Source: Treponema sp.
GTDB taxonomy: Bacteria > Spirochaetota > Spirochaetia > Treponematales > Treponemataceae
Length of the DNA stretch: 52,437 nucleotides
NCBI GenBank assembly: GCA_024693715.1
Contig: JAILKS010000059.1
Location: 1-52,437 of the forward strand
Direction: 5' to 3'
The position numbers were made by a program, and so were the translations under genes. The first letter of the stretch is position 1; each line of letters opens with the position of its first letter. Positions 41,593 to 49,333 of this stretch are shown here, one piece after another. The notes below the pieces were generated by a model. The model was not told the DNA's origin. It saw nothing but the letters and a program-made list of their open reading frames with translations, and searched no databases.

Positions 41593-43098
41593 ATGGCTTA
41601 CTTTTTCGAAGAACCATCCCACACATTTGACGAATACCTTTTAATTCCAGGTTACACTGGTCCTGACTGTATTCCCGCTAACGTTAACTTACAGACTCCG
41701 GTCGTACGTTATAACAAAAAGAAGGGAGAAAAATGTCCCCTTACAATGAACATCCCTATGACAAGTGCCGTAATGCAGGCTGTATCTGATGATAAACTTG
41801 CAGTTGCCCTTGCTAAAGAAGGCGGAATATCATTCATCTATGGTTCACAGACAATAGAAAATCAGGCAGCAATGGTAGCCCGCGTAAAGGCTTATAAAGC
41901 AGGATTCGTTACCTCTGATACAAACATAAAACCAGATCAGTCTTTAACTGAACTTGTTCAGGCGATTGAAAGAACTGGTCATTCAACTGTTGCCGTTACA
42001 GAGGATGGAACTGCTAATGGAAAATTAATCGGTATTATCACAGATAGGGATTTTAGAATTTCGCACTGTCCTGAAGATGCAAAAGTCAAAGATTATATGA
42101 CACCGCTTAATTCTCTTGTTATGGCAGAAGAGGGAATTACTCTTGAACAGGCTAATGATATTATCTGGCAGAAAAAGGTCAATCAGCTTCCGGTTGTTGA
42201 TAAAAATGGTAATCTTTTAAGTTTGATTTTCAGAAAGGATGCTGCCAGTCATCAGGATAATCCTCTTGAACTTCTTGACAGTAAAAAACGTTATATTGTT
42301 GGTGCAGGAATCAATACACGTGATTATATGGAAAGAGTTCCAGCCCTCTTAAAAGCAGGTGTTGATGTAATGACTCTTGATTCTTCTGAAGGTTTTACAG
42401 AATGGCAGAAAAGAGCACTTCATGATATTCACGAGAAATGGCCTGATGCAAAGGTTGGAGCAGGAAATGTTGTTGATGCAGAAGGCTTTAACTTTCTTGC
42501 AGAAGCAGGTGCTGATTTTGTTAAAATAGGTATCGGCGGTGGTTCAATCTGTATTACACGCGAACAGAAAGGTATCGGTAGAGGACAGGCAACTGCAACA
42601 ATTGAAGTTGCAAAAGCCCGCGATGCTTATTACGAAAAAACAGGTATTTATATTCCTCTTTGTTCAGACGGTGGTATTGTTTATGATCATCACGTAACAC
42701 TCGCATTGGCAATGGGTGCAGATTTTGTAATGCTTGGCCGTTATTTTGCCCGCTTTGATGAATCTCCAACAAACAAACTCATCGTAAACGGAAACTACGT
42801 AAAAGAATACTGGGGCGAAGGAAGTAACCGTGCAAGAAACTGGCAGAGATACGACCTTGGCGGTAAAAAAGGAATGGCTTTCGAAGAAGGTGTTGATTCG
42901 TACGTTCCTTATGCCGGAAGCCTCCACGATAACGTAAACCTTACAATCAGCAAGGTGATTCACGCAATGTGTAACTGCGGTGTAACAAACATCCCTGACT
43001 TACAGAAAAATGCAAAAATCACCCTCGTAAGCGCAGCCTCATTAAGGGAAGGCGGTGCCCACGACGTAATCGTTAAAAACACAGTAAAAGCAAACTAA
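41593..43098 (+). CDS. guaB: Inosine-5'-monophosphate dehydrogenase
   Basis: It oxidises IMP to XMP with NAD, the committed step to guanine nucleotides. The 501 residues start with a TIM-barrel part ('[35 protein letters not shown]'). A CBS pair follows at about residues 105-220 ('[10 protein letters not shown]'-like '[12 protein letters not shown]', '[18 protein letters not shown]'). The catalytic loop is '[23 protein letters not shown]', with Cys, and the flap is '[11 protein letters not shown]...[14 protein letters not shown]'. The loop reads [10 protein letters not shown] where many enzymes have GPGSICTTR, and the protein belongs to a variant branch. An AGAGGAG ribosome site precedes the ATG; a terminator follows. 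Confidence 0.93.
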   Translation: MAYFFEEPSHTFDEYLLIPGYTGPDCIPANVNLQTPVVRYNKKKGEKCPLTMNIPMTSAVMQAVSDDKLAVALAKEGGISFIYGSQTIENQAAMVARVKAYKAGFVTSDTNIKPDQSLTELVQAIERTGHSTVAVTEDGTANGKLIGIITDRDFRISHCPEDAKVKDYMTPLNSLVMAEEGITLEQANDIIWQKKVNQLPVVDKNGNLLSLIFRKDAASHQDNPLELLDSKKRYIVGAGINTRDYMERVPALLKAGVDVMTLDSSEGFTEWQKRALHDIHEKWPDAKVGAGNVVDAEGFNFLAEAGADFVKIGIGGGSICITREQKGIGRGQATATIEVAKARDAYYEKTGIYIPLCSDGGIVYDHHVTLALAMGADFVMLGRYFARFDESPTNKLIVNGNYVKEYWGEGSNRARNWQRYDLGGKKGMAFEEGVDSYVPYAGSLHDNVNLTISKVIHAMCNCGVTNIPDLQKNAKITLVSAASLREGGAHDVIVKNTVKAN

Positions 43099-43121
43099 TA
43101 TAATTTATTGATTTTATAAGG

Positions 43122-43160
43122 GCACACTAGGAGTTAAAAACTTTTAGTGTGCTTTTTTTT
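43122..43160 (+). terminator. Terminator of guaB
   Basis: Stem GCACACTA / TAGTGTGC with a 15-base loop, followed by a run of eight or more T. Confidence 0.85.
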
Positions 43161-43168
43161 TATTTATA

Positions 43169-43197
43169 TTGACAATTTTTACCTTGTGTTTTATAGT
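43169..43197 (+). promoter_or_regulatory. Promoter of the regulator-ddh-lysA operon
   Basis: TTGACA (43169-43174), 17 bases, TATAGT (43192-43197). The start site would fall inside the palindrome at 43196, so the promoter is probably repressed by a factor bound there. Confidence 0.65.
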
Positions 43198-43215
43198 AGT
43201 ATTGTTTAATACTAC
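43196..43215. promoter_or_regulatory. 20-bp palindromic operator
   Basis: Perfect arms GTAGTATT / AATACTAC around GTTT overlap the -10 box and start site. A further half-like site GTAGTAAT lies at 43230-43237. The adjacent TrmB-like regulator is the likely ligand. Confidence 0.6.
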
Positions 43216-43285
43216 TAACAAGTAAAATTGTAGTAATATATAAAACAACTTTTAATTAACCTTAATTTTTCCAATGGAGGATCTT

Positions 43286-43978
43286 ATGCAGAATAACGAC
43301 TATATAGAAAATTTATGCGCATTTGGTCTTACCAGGCAGGAAGCGTGCATCTACTCTGAGCTTCTTGTTCATGGAAAAATGACAGGTTATGAGCTTTCAA
43401 AAGAATCCGGCATTTCAAGATCAAATGTATATGTGTGTCTCAATGCTCTTACAGACAAGGGAGCTGCATACATTGTAGAAGAAGAATCTACAAAATACAT
43501 TCCGGTTTCTGTAAATCAGTTTACAAAAAATTATATTTCCCTGATAAAAACCAAGGCAGAATATCTTTTAAAAAATGCGCCTAAAAAGGTTTTGAATACA
43601 GACGGATACATCACTATCACGGGAAATATAAATATCAGAAATAAAATCAGGCAGATGATAAATGAAACAAAGCTTCGTCTTTACATTCTTGCACCTTCTG
43701 TAATCATCCGCGATTTTGAAACAGAACTTAATCAGCTTATTAAGCGCAATGTAAAAGTGGTAATAATGACTGAAGGTTATAAATTAAAAGGTGCCCGCCT
43801 TTACGAAACAAAACCGGAAGAAGGGCAGATAAGATTTATAACCGACTCTTCATACGTTCTTACTGGAGAAATCACCGGCAGCGAACACGACACCTGTCTT
43901 TATTCGGGGCAGGAAAATCTGGTTTCTGTTATGAAAGAGGCATTAAAAAATAAAATCACCCTTCTGGGCGGAAAATAA
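43286..43978 (+). CDS. TrmB-like transcriptional regulator
   Basis: The protein has 230 residues from the ATG at 43286, whose GGAGG ribosome site overlaps the upstream ATG at 43274. Residues about 5-75 form a winged helix of the TrmB family ('NLCAFGLTRQEACIYSELLVHGKMTGYELSKESGISRSNVYVCLNAL'). The rest is an effector domain with a phospholipase-D-like fold ('LRLYILAPSVIIRDFETELNQLIKRNVKVVIMTEG') as in TrmB proteins. It is the first gene of an apparent operon with ddh and lysA, and a palindrome covers its own promoter. I infer it senses lysine or diaminopimelate; no residue proves this. Confidence 0.8.
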   Translation: MQNNDYIENLCAFGLTRQEACIYSELLVHGKMTGYELSKESGISRSNVYVCLNALTDKGAAYIVEEESTKYIPVSVNQFTKNYISLIKTKAEYLLKNAPKKVLNTDGYITITGNINIRNKIRQMINETKLRLYILAPSVIIRDFETELNQLIKRNVKVVIMTEGYKLKGARLYETKPEEGQIRFITDSSYVLTGEITGSEHDTCLYSGQENLVSVMKEALKNKITLLGGK

Positions 43979-43986
43979 TAAATAAT

Positions 43987-44006
43987 AGCATCACAAAAAC
44001 GATGCT
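43987..44006 (+). other. Intercistronic hairpin before ddh
   Basis: Stem AGCATC / GATGCT with an 8-base loop, directly followed by TTTAAGGAG, the ddh ribosome site. It may modulate ddh translation or the processing of the operon mRNA. Confidence 0.4.
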
Positions 44007-44019
44007 TTAAGGAGTAAAT

Positions 44020-45000
44020 ATGAAAATTGGTATTTTAGGTTATGGTAACCTTGGAAAAGGTGTTGAATGTGCTATAAAAAACAACCCTGATATGGAACTT
44101 GCATGTGTATTTACAAGAAGAGATCCATCTTCTGTAAAGCTTTTGACACAGGGTGTTCCTGTATACAATGTTTCGGAAGTTGAAAAACACAAGAGCGAAG
44201 TTGATGTTCTTGTTATCTGCGGTGGAAGTGCAACTGATCTTCCAAAACAGACTCCTGAATATGCAAAATATTTTAACGTAATCGACAGTTTTGATACTCA
44301 CGCAAATATCCCTCTTCATTTTTCTAATGTTGATAAGGCTGCAAAAGATAACGGTCACATCGCTTTAATCAGCTGTGGATGGGATCCAGGTATGTTCTCT
44401 TTGATGCGTCTTTACGGTAACTGCATCCTCCCTGATGGAAATGATTATACATTCTGGGGAAAGGGAGTTTCTCAGGGACATTCTGATGCAATCCGCCGTG
44501 TGCCTGGTGTAAAAGACGGTAAGCAGTATACAATCCCTGTTCAGTCGGCACTCGATGCTGTGCGTGCAGGAAAAAATCCTGAACTTTCTACAAGACAGAA
44601 GCATACTCGTGAATGTTTTGTTGTGGCAGAAGAAGGAGCAGATAAGGCAAAAATCGAAAAAGAAATCAAGGAAATGCCGAATTACTTTGCAGATTACGAT
44701 ACAACAGTTCACTTTATTACAGAAGAAGAACTCAAGAAAAATCACTCTGGTATTCCTCACGGTGGATTTGTATTCCGCTCTGGAAAAACCGGCTGGGATA
44801 AAGAATACAACAACGTAATCGAATATTCGCTCAAGCTCGATTCAAACCCTGCATTTACATCAAGCGTACTCATCGCTTATGCCCGTGCTATTTTCCGCAT
44901 GCACAAGGAAGGACAGAACGGATGTAAGACAGTATTCGATGTAGCACCTGCATATCTTTCACCATTGAGCGGGGAAGAATTAAGGGCACACATGCTCTAG
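44020..45000 (+). CDS. ddh: meso-Diaminopimelate dehydrogenase
   Basis: It converts tetrahydrodipicolinate, ammonia and NADPH directly to meso-diaminopimelate, bypassing the acylated branches of lysine synthesis. The 326 residues open with the Rossmann motif 'KIGILGYGNLGKGVECAI'. Substrate-site segments are 'FDTHANIPLHFSNVDKAAKDNGHIALISCGWDPGMFSLMR' and 'GKGVSQGHSDAIRRVPGVKDGKQYTIPV', both diagnostic of the family, and 'AYARAIFRM' lies near the end. It has an AAGGAG ribosome site. It lies 8 bases before lysA. Confidence 0.95.
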   Translation: MKIGILGYGNLGKGVECAIKNNPDMELACVFTRRDPSSVKLLTQGVPVYNVSEVEKHKSEVDVLVICGGSATDLPKQTPEYAKYFNVIDSFDTHANIPLHFSNVDKAAKDNGHIALISCGWDPGMFSLMRLYGNCILPDGNDYTFWGKGVSQGHSDAIRRVPGVKDGKQYTIPVQSALDAVRAGKNPELSTRQKHTRECFVVAEEGADKAKIEKEIKEMPNYFADYDTTVHFITEEELKKNHSGIPHGGFVFRSGKTGWDKEYNNVIEYSLKLDSNPAFTSSVLIAYARAIFRMHKEGQNGCKTVFDVAPAYLSPLSGEELRAHML

Positions 45001-45008
45001 GAGAAATT

Positions 45009-46271
45009 ATGAACTCATTTGTTGATAGTGTTAATTTTTTTGAAGGTAATAATCCCGAAAAAATTGCTTCTGAATACGGAACTCCTCTTTATGTTTATAA
45101 CGAAAGAATCCTCCGCGACAGAATGCATAAGGTAAGCCAGGTTATTACAAAATATCCTTATACTGCAAATTATTCTGTAAAGGCAAATACAAACATTCAC
45201 ATCTTAAAGCTTGCATTAGAAGAAGGAATCAACTGTGATGCTATGAGCCCTGGCGAAATTGAAATGCTTTTTAAGGCAGGTTTTCCAAAGGAACGCATCT
45301 TCTTTATTCCGAACAACGTAAGTCCTGATGAATTAATCTATGCGATTAAAAAAGGTGTAATCACAAGTCTGGATAGTCTTTCTCAGCTTGAACTTTTTGG
45401 TCAGTGCTGTGCAGATCTTGAACTTCCGGAAGATAAAAGACTTTGTGCTGTCCGAATAAACCCTGGAGTAGGGGCAGGTCACTGCGAAAAAGTTGTAACA
45501 GGTGGAAAGAAAACAAAGTTTGGAATTGCCGAAGAAGATATCCCACAGATTTTCCAGATTGTAGAAAAATATAAGCTTACAATTGCGGGAATTAACCAGC
45601 ACATCGGTTCTGGCTTTATGTCAGGGGAACCTTACCTCGAAGCCGTTAAAAACTTTTTACAGATTGCATTGAAGTTTAAAAATCTTAAGTTCATCGATTT
45701 TGGCGGAGGATACGGAATTCCATATCACAAGCTTGATGATGAAGCAGAATACCCTATGGAAGATTTTAAGAAAAAGCTTGAACCACTTTTAGATGATTTT
45801 GTTTCTAAGTATGGTTCTGCTCCAATGTTCAAATCTGAACCCGGACGTTACTGTGTTGCAGAAGGTTCTGTAATTTTGGGACGCGTTCATGCAGTAAAAC
45901 AGAATGCGGGTCACAGCTTTGCAGGAACAGATATCGGTATGAATGTTTTAGTTCGTCCAAGCATGTACGATTCTCATCACGATATAGAAGTTATCCGAGA
46001 CGGAAAAACAGTTAGCCGCGACAAACTTGTAAACCAGAATGTATGTGGAAACATCTGCGAATCCGGTGACCTTCTTGCAAAAGACAGACCTTTACCACAG
46101 ATGGAGCGTGGAGATCTTGCATGTGTATTAGACACCGGGGCATACGGCTGGAGCATGTGTTCAACCTATAACAGCCGCCCTCGTCCTGCCGAAGTTTTAA
46201 TCACCAAAACCGGCAAAGTAAAACTAATCCGCCGCCGCGAAACAATCAAGGATTTATTCAGGTTGTTTTAG
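45009..46271 (+). CDS. lysA: Diaminopimelate decarboxylase
   Basis: This PLP enzyme converts meso-diaminopimelate to lysine. The 420 residues fit the fold-III family: 'YGTPLYVYNERILRDRM', the PLP Lys in 'YTANYSVKANTNIHIL', 'GINQHIGSGFMSGEPYL' with the active-site His, 'KFIDFGGGYGIPYHKL', 'FKSEPGRYCVAEG', 'VCGNICESGDLLAKDRPLP' with the catalytic Cys, and 'DTGAYGWSMCSTYNSRPRPAEVLI'. A GAGAAA ribosome site follows the ddh stop. It ends the operon, with a terminator at 46316. Confidence 0.95.
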   Translation: MNSFVDSVNFFEGNNPEKIASEYGTPLYVYNERILRDRMHKVSQVITKYPYTANYSVKANTNIHILKLALEEGINCDAMSPGEIEMLFKAGFPKERIFFIPNNVSPDELIYAIKKGVITSLDSLSQLELFGQCCADLELPEDKRLCAVRINPGVGAGHCEKVVTGGKKTKFGIAEEDIPQIFQIVEKYKLTIAGINQHIGSGFMSGEPYLEAVKNFLQIALKFKNLKFIDFGGGYGIPYHKLDDEAEYPMEDFKKKLEPLLDDFVSKYGSAPMFKSEPGRYCVAEGSVILGRVHAVKQNAGHSFAGTDIGMNVLVRPSMYDSHHDIEVIRDGKTVSRDKLVNQNVCGNICESGDLLAKDRPLPQMERGDLACVLDTGAYGWSMCSTYNSRPRPAEVLITKTGKVKLIRRRETIKDLFRLF

Positions 46272-46315
46272 ACTATAATCAAGGGAACTCTCCACCCCAA
46301 AATGGAGAAATCAAC

Positions 46316-46344
46316 AGGCGACTTTCGTGGTCGCCTTTTTTTTG
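46316..46344 (+). terminator. Terminator of the lysine operon
   Basis: Stem AGGCGAC / GTCGCCT with a 7-base loop and an eight-T run. A smaller hairpin CTCCA / TGGAG precedes it. Confidence 0.85.
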
Positions 46345-46370
46345 TTTAGAGTAGAATAATTGAAGAAATG

Positions 46371-46379
46371 TGGTATAAT
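46371..46379 (+). promoter_or_regulatory. Extended -10 promoter of the DUF4160/DUF2442 pair
   Basis: TGG-TATAAT, about 18 bases before the ATG at 46397, with a GGAGG ribosome site between. The same TGTGGTATAAT string occurs upstream of the candidate RNA at 40111. Confidence 0.5.
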
Positions 46380-46396
46380 TTTTGTGGAGGAAATGT

Positions 46397-46651
46397 ATGC
46401 CTGAAATTTCTCGCTTTTATGGAATTATAATAAAGATGTTCTTTAAACCTAAAGAACATGAACCTTCACATATTCATGCTATTTATGGTGAATACGTTGG
46501 ATTATTCAATATAAAGACTCATGAGATGATTACAGGTGATTTACCACAAAAAGCACAGGAACTTGTGGTTGAATGGCTTTCCTTAAATGAAGATAAACTT
46601 CAGGAAATGTGGGACACTCAAAAAATTGTAAAACTTCCTCCATTGGAGTAA
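46397..46651 (+). CDS. DUF4160 protein
   Basis: The protein has 84 residues from the ATG at 46397, which has a GGAGG ribosome site. 'MPEISRFYGIIIKMFFKPKEHEPSHIHAIYGEYVGLFNI' is the DUF4160 signature (His-x-His after a KEHxPxH segment), followed by 'KAQELVVEWLSLNEDKLQEMWD'. Such genes are usually paired with a DUF2442 gene and are often listed as toxin-antitoxin-like, though no activity is established. The next gene begins three bases after its stop. Confidence 0.85.
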   Translation: MPEISRFYGIIIKMFFKPKEHEPSHIHAIYGEYVGLFNIKTHEMITGDLPQKAQELVVEWLSLNEDKLQEMWDTQKIVKLPPLE

Positions 46652-46653
46652 AT

Positions 46654-46902
46654 ATGATTCCAAGAATAAAAAAACTGGATTTGATGCCTGATTATAAACT
46701 TAAGATTCTCTTTGATGACGGAAAAATGGTTTTGTATGATGTTAATGAGGATATTAATTCCATTGAAGAGTTTCAAAACCTGAAAAAACAGACAGGATTA
46801 TGGAATTGTGTACAGATAGATGAAAGCAGAACCTGTGTATATTGGAATGACAGAATTGATTTACCAAGTGACACTTTATATGAATATGGAGTTCCTGTTT
46901 GA
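46654..46902 (+). CDS. DUF2442 protein
   Basis: The protein has 82 residues. 'MIPRIKKLDLMPDYKLKILFDDGKMVLYDV' followed by 'GLWNCVQIDESRTCVYWNDRIDLPSDTLYEYG' is the DUF2442 pattern (strand-rich, with the W-x-D-x-D/ELP-like end). The ATG at 46654 is preceded by a GGAG within the end of the DUF4160 gene; the upstream frame overlaps that gene. It is partner of the preceding gene. An 8-bp tandem repeat starts 9 bases after its stop. Confidence 0.82.
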   Translation: MIPRIKKLDLMPDYKLKILFDDGKMVLYDVNEDINSIEEFQNLKKQTGLWNCVQIDESRTCVYWNDRIDLPSDTLYEYGVPV

Positions 46903-46910
46903 TGTTAGAT

Positions 46911-46950
46911 CGCACAATCGCACAATCGCACAATCGCACAATCGCACAAT
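46911..46950 (+). repeat. Tandem repeat, five copies of CGCACAAT
   Basis: Five exact head-to-tail 8-bp units lie 116 bases upstream of the hypervariable lipoprotein start. The unit is not a multiple of three and is not in a coding gene. The rest of 46903-47066 holds a TATAAA -10-like box (46961-46966) and a hairpin at 47001. Confidence 0.9.
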
Positions 46951-47000
46951 CCTGTGTTTCTATAAATAAAAGCACACATATTTATTATTCTCGTAAACAG

Positions 47001-47027
47001 GCTCATTCAACATTTCGTGGAATGAGC
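47001..47027 (+). terminator. Hairpin in the leader of the second FGE-fold lipoprotein
   Basis: A perfect 8-bp stem GCTCATTC / GAATGAGC with an 11-base loop, followed by TTTAAAATTTT. It may end the DUF2442 transcript or form part of the lipoprotein leader. Confidence 0.5.
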
Positions 47028-47066
47028 TTTAAAATTTTAAAAAACTTTTTTCATAAGGAGGTAAAA

Positions 47067-48200
47067 ATGAAAAAATGTTTTATCGGTTTATTTGCTGCAG
47101 TTCTGGCTGTAAGTATGGTTGGATGTAAGGGAGAAGTAGAAAGCGGTACCGGTGGAAGTTCTTCTTCTGGAAGTGATAAAGCAGGTACAGTTGCCCTTGA
47201 AAAGATTAAAATTGGTACTACAGAATATGATTATACCGCACAGGTTTATGTAACAGGAGAAGATGGTGCAGAAATCGAAGGTAAAACAAATACCGACAAT
47301 TATGAAGGTGTCTTTGTTGCAGGCCGCAAAGTAAAGCTCAGTCCATTCATTATGAGTAAGTATGAAGTTACACAGGAGCTTTATACTGCAGTTATGACAG
47401 GACAGAAAGTTACTGTAAACGATGTTGAAAAAACTCTTGCAGCAGAACCATTCATATGTAAGTCTACCAACAATGCTTATAAAGTACTTTTATCTGGTGA
47501 AGAACAAAAATATCGTGCGGCAGAAAATATGACCTGGTATGATGCAGTATATTTTTGTAATGCCCTTAGCGAAAAAACAAAATTAACTAAGGCATATAAC
47601 ATTACAGTTACAGAAGTTGATTCTTATGGAAATATAACAGCTGCTACAGTAACACTTGTTTCAGGTGCAAATGGCTATCGTTTACCAACTGAAGCAGAAT
47701 GGGAATTCGCAGCCCGGGGAGGAGACCCTACAGCACCTGCCTGGGACTATACATTTAGTGGAGCCGCAAAGGCAGATGGTTCAAGTTACTCAGCTTCACA
47801 AAATACAGGTTTAGATGCAGTAGGCTGGTACTGGTATAACACAGGAAAAGGAACAACTTCAATTATTAATCCTTTAAGTGGTACAGCCGGTTTCGGAACT
47901 CATCATGTTGGAAAAAAAGCCTATAATAATCTTGGTATTTATGATATGAGCGGTAACGTGTTTGAATGGTGTTGGGACTGGTGTGATGATGTTACAAATA
48001 ACGACAGTACATATACTAAAAATGGAGTTGTAATTAATCCTGCTGGGCCTACGGGTGCTTCGGGTGACTCTAACCGTGTCCTTCGTGGTGGCAGCTGGCT
48101 CAACTTAGCTTACCACTGCTCTGTTTGCTGGCGGAACTACGACGACCCGAGCATCGGGTACTACGACCAGGGCTTCCGCGTTGTTCGCAACGCCAACTAG
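47067..48200 (+). CDS. FGE/SUMF1-fold lipoprotein with hypervariable C-terminus (cluster gene 1)
   Basis: The protein has 377 residues from the ATG at 47067 (AAGGAGG ribosome site); the longer frame reads through the tandem repeat and is unlikely. The signal peptide ends at MVGC. The FGE/C-type-lectin fold follows: 'FIMSKYEVTQELYTAVMTG', 'MTWYDAVYFCNALSEKTKL', 'GYRLPTEAEWEFAARGGDP', 'GIYDMSGNVFEWCWDW' and a terminal 'RGGSW...GFRVVRNAN'. About nine residues in ten before the last 46 codons match the gene at 49334, but in the last 46 codons 22 residues differ. A terminator follows at 48230. Confidence 0.9.
   Translation: MKKCFIGLFAAVLAVSMVGCKGEVESGTGGSSSSGSDKAGTVALEKIKIGTTEYDYTAQVYVTGEDGAEIEGKTNTDNYEGVFVAGRKVKLSPFIMSKYEVTQELYTAVMTGQKVTVNDVEKTLAAEPFICKSTNNAYKVLLSGEEQKYRAAENMTWYDAVYFCNALSEKTKLTKAYNITVTEVDSYGNITAATVTLVSGANGYRLPTEAEWEFAARGGDPTAPAWDYTFSGAAKADGSSYSASQNTGLDAVGWYWYNTGKGTTSIINPLSGTAGFGTHHVGKKAYNNLGIYDMSGNVFEWCWDWCDDVTNNDSTYTKNGVVINPAGPTGASGDSNRVLRGGSWLNLAYHCSVCWRNYDDPSIGYYDQGFRVVRNAN
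48060..48197 (+). repeat. Candidate DGR variable region (VR-B)
   Basis: This GC-rich 46-codon end of the gene aligns without gaps with VR-D at 50303. Variable positions carry mainly Tyr, Asp, Asn, His, Trp, Ile and Leu in NNC-type codons, while R-G-G, W, A, C, V, R and G-F-R-V anchors are kept. This is the pattern expected of adenine-directed mutagenesis on AAC codons. Confidence 0.72.
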
Positions 48201-48205
48201 CGTTG
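48188..48205 (+). other. Stop-codon hairpin downstream of VR-B
   Basis: CAACGC - CAACTA - GCGTTG, a 6-bp stem with a 6-base loop; the TAG stop is shared between loop and stem. VR-D has the same structure with T-A replacing the outer C-G pair. Confidence 0.6.
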
Positions 48206-48229
48206 GTTCGTATATAACTAGAATCATAC

Positions 48230-48263
48230 AGCAGTCTTTCTTTTGAGGAAGACTGCTTTTTTT
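48230..48263 (+). terminator. Terminator of cluster gene 1
   Basis: Stem AGCAGTCTT / AAGACTGCT with a 10-base loop and seven T. Confidence 0.85.
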
Positions 48264-48319
48264 ATGACAAAACGTTTAGTTCATAGTATAATTTTGGTAA
48301 ATATATAAAGGGGGTAAAA

Positions 48320-49273
48320 ATGAAAAAAATTATTATCGGTTTATTTGCAGCAGTTCTGGCTGTGTGTATGTTTGGCTGTAAGGGAGAGGTTTCTTCTGGA
48401 AGTAAAATACCAGCAGATTTTGTAAAAGTGACAGGTTCAACTGTAAATGGAGGTACTAAGTTTGAAATTGCCGGTTCAAGTTTGGACTGGTATAAAGGTG
48501 TATTCAGAGAAGGCCGTACTGTAACAATTGCAGATTTTTATATGTGTGATCATGAAATAACACAGGCAGAATATGCAACTGTAATGGGAAATAATCCAAG
48601 TAAATTTAAAGGGGAAAGTTATCCACCTGAAGAGGGAGAAATACAGGAGAACCGTCCAGTTGAAACGGTAAGCTGGTATGATGCAATAGAATATTGTAAT
48701 AAAAGAAGTATTGCAGAAAAATTAAAACCCTGCTACAAAATAAATGGAAAGACAAACCCTTCAGGATGGGGAAAAAATCGTTCAGACTGGGATGCTGTAA
48801 TATGTGATTTTACAGCAAATGGATATCGTCTTCCGACAGAAATTGAATGGGAATATGCTGCCCGAGGTGGGAAAACTGGCTGTGAAGTTACAAATCCTGA
48901 TGACTGGGCTGGAACAGATGACAGTTCTGAAATTGACAAATATGCATGGTATAGTAATAACAGTGGTGGTAAAACTCATGAAGTAAAGAAAGATAAGATT
49001 GCAGGTATTGACAGTGCAAATGGACTTGGATTATACGACATAAGCGGTAATGTATATGAATGGTGTTGGGACTGGTATGATTATTATACAGATAATACTC
49101 CTAGTATTACACCGGAAACTCCTGTTACAGGCGTTGCGTCCGGTTCATATCGTGTGAATCGTGGAGGCTGCTATATTGATGGTGAAGATGGGTGTAAAGT
49201 TGCGCGTCGTTTTATTCAAAGTCCTTTTTATAGAGCCGAAATCGGTTTCCGCATTGTTCGTACAACTGAATAG
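48320..49273 (+). CDS. FGE/SUMF1-fold lipoprotein without hypervariable region (cluster gene 2)
   Basis: The protein has 317 residues. Its signal peptide is almost identical to those of its neighbours ('IIIGLFAAVLAV', lipobox MFGC). The FGE fold is present: 'MCDHEITQAEYATVMGNNPSKF', 'VETVSWYDAIEYCNKRS', 'GYRLPTEIEWEYAARGG', 'GLYDISGNVYEWCWDWYD' and 'YRVNRGGCYID...IGFRIVRTTE'. The C-terminus uses AT-rich codons like the rest of the gene and lacks the GC-rich NNC pattern and stop hairpin, so it appears static. The 'NPSKF' and 'RPVE' segments make it closer to generic SUMF1 proteins. The ribosome site is GGGGGT. Confidence 0.88.
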   Translation: MKKIIIGLFAAVLAVCMFGCKGEVSSGSKIPADFVKVTGSTVNGGTKFEIAGSSLDWYKGVFREGRTVTIADFYMCDHEITQAEYATVMGNNPSKFKGESYPPEEGEIQENRPVETVSWYDAIEYCNKRSIAEKLKPCYKINGKTNPSGWGKNRSDWDAVICDFTANGYRLPTEIEWEYAARGGKTGCEVTNPDDWAGTDDSSEIDKYAWYSNNSGGKTHEVKKDKIAGIDSANGLGLYDISGNVYEWCWDWYDYYTDNTPSITPETPVTGVASGSYRVNRGGCYIDGEDGCKVARRFIQSPFYRAEIGFRIVRTTE

Positions 49274-49333
49274 TATTAAAAGAAACTTGTTTATAAAATG
49301 CTGTTTCTAGTATATTTTTTTTAAGGGGTAAAA

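Noticed and set aside
46899..47066. N-terminal extension of the lipoprotein at 47067 through the tandem repeat
   Set aside because: The open frame is accidental; the AAGGAGG ribosome site and lipoprotein signal peptide fix the start at 47067.
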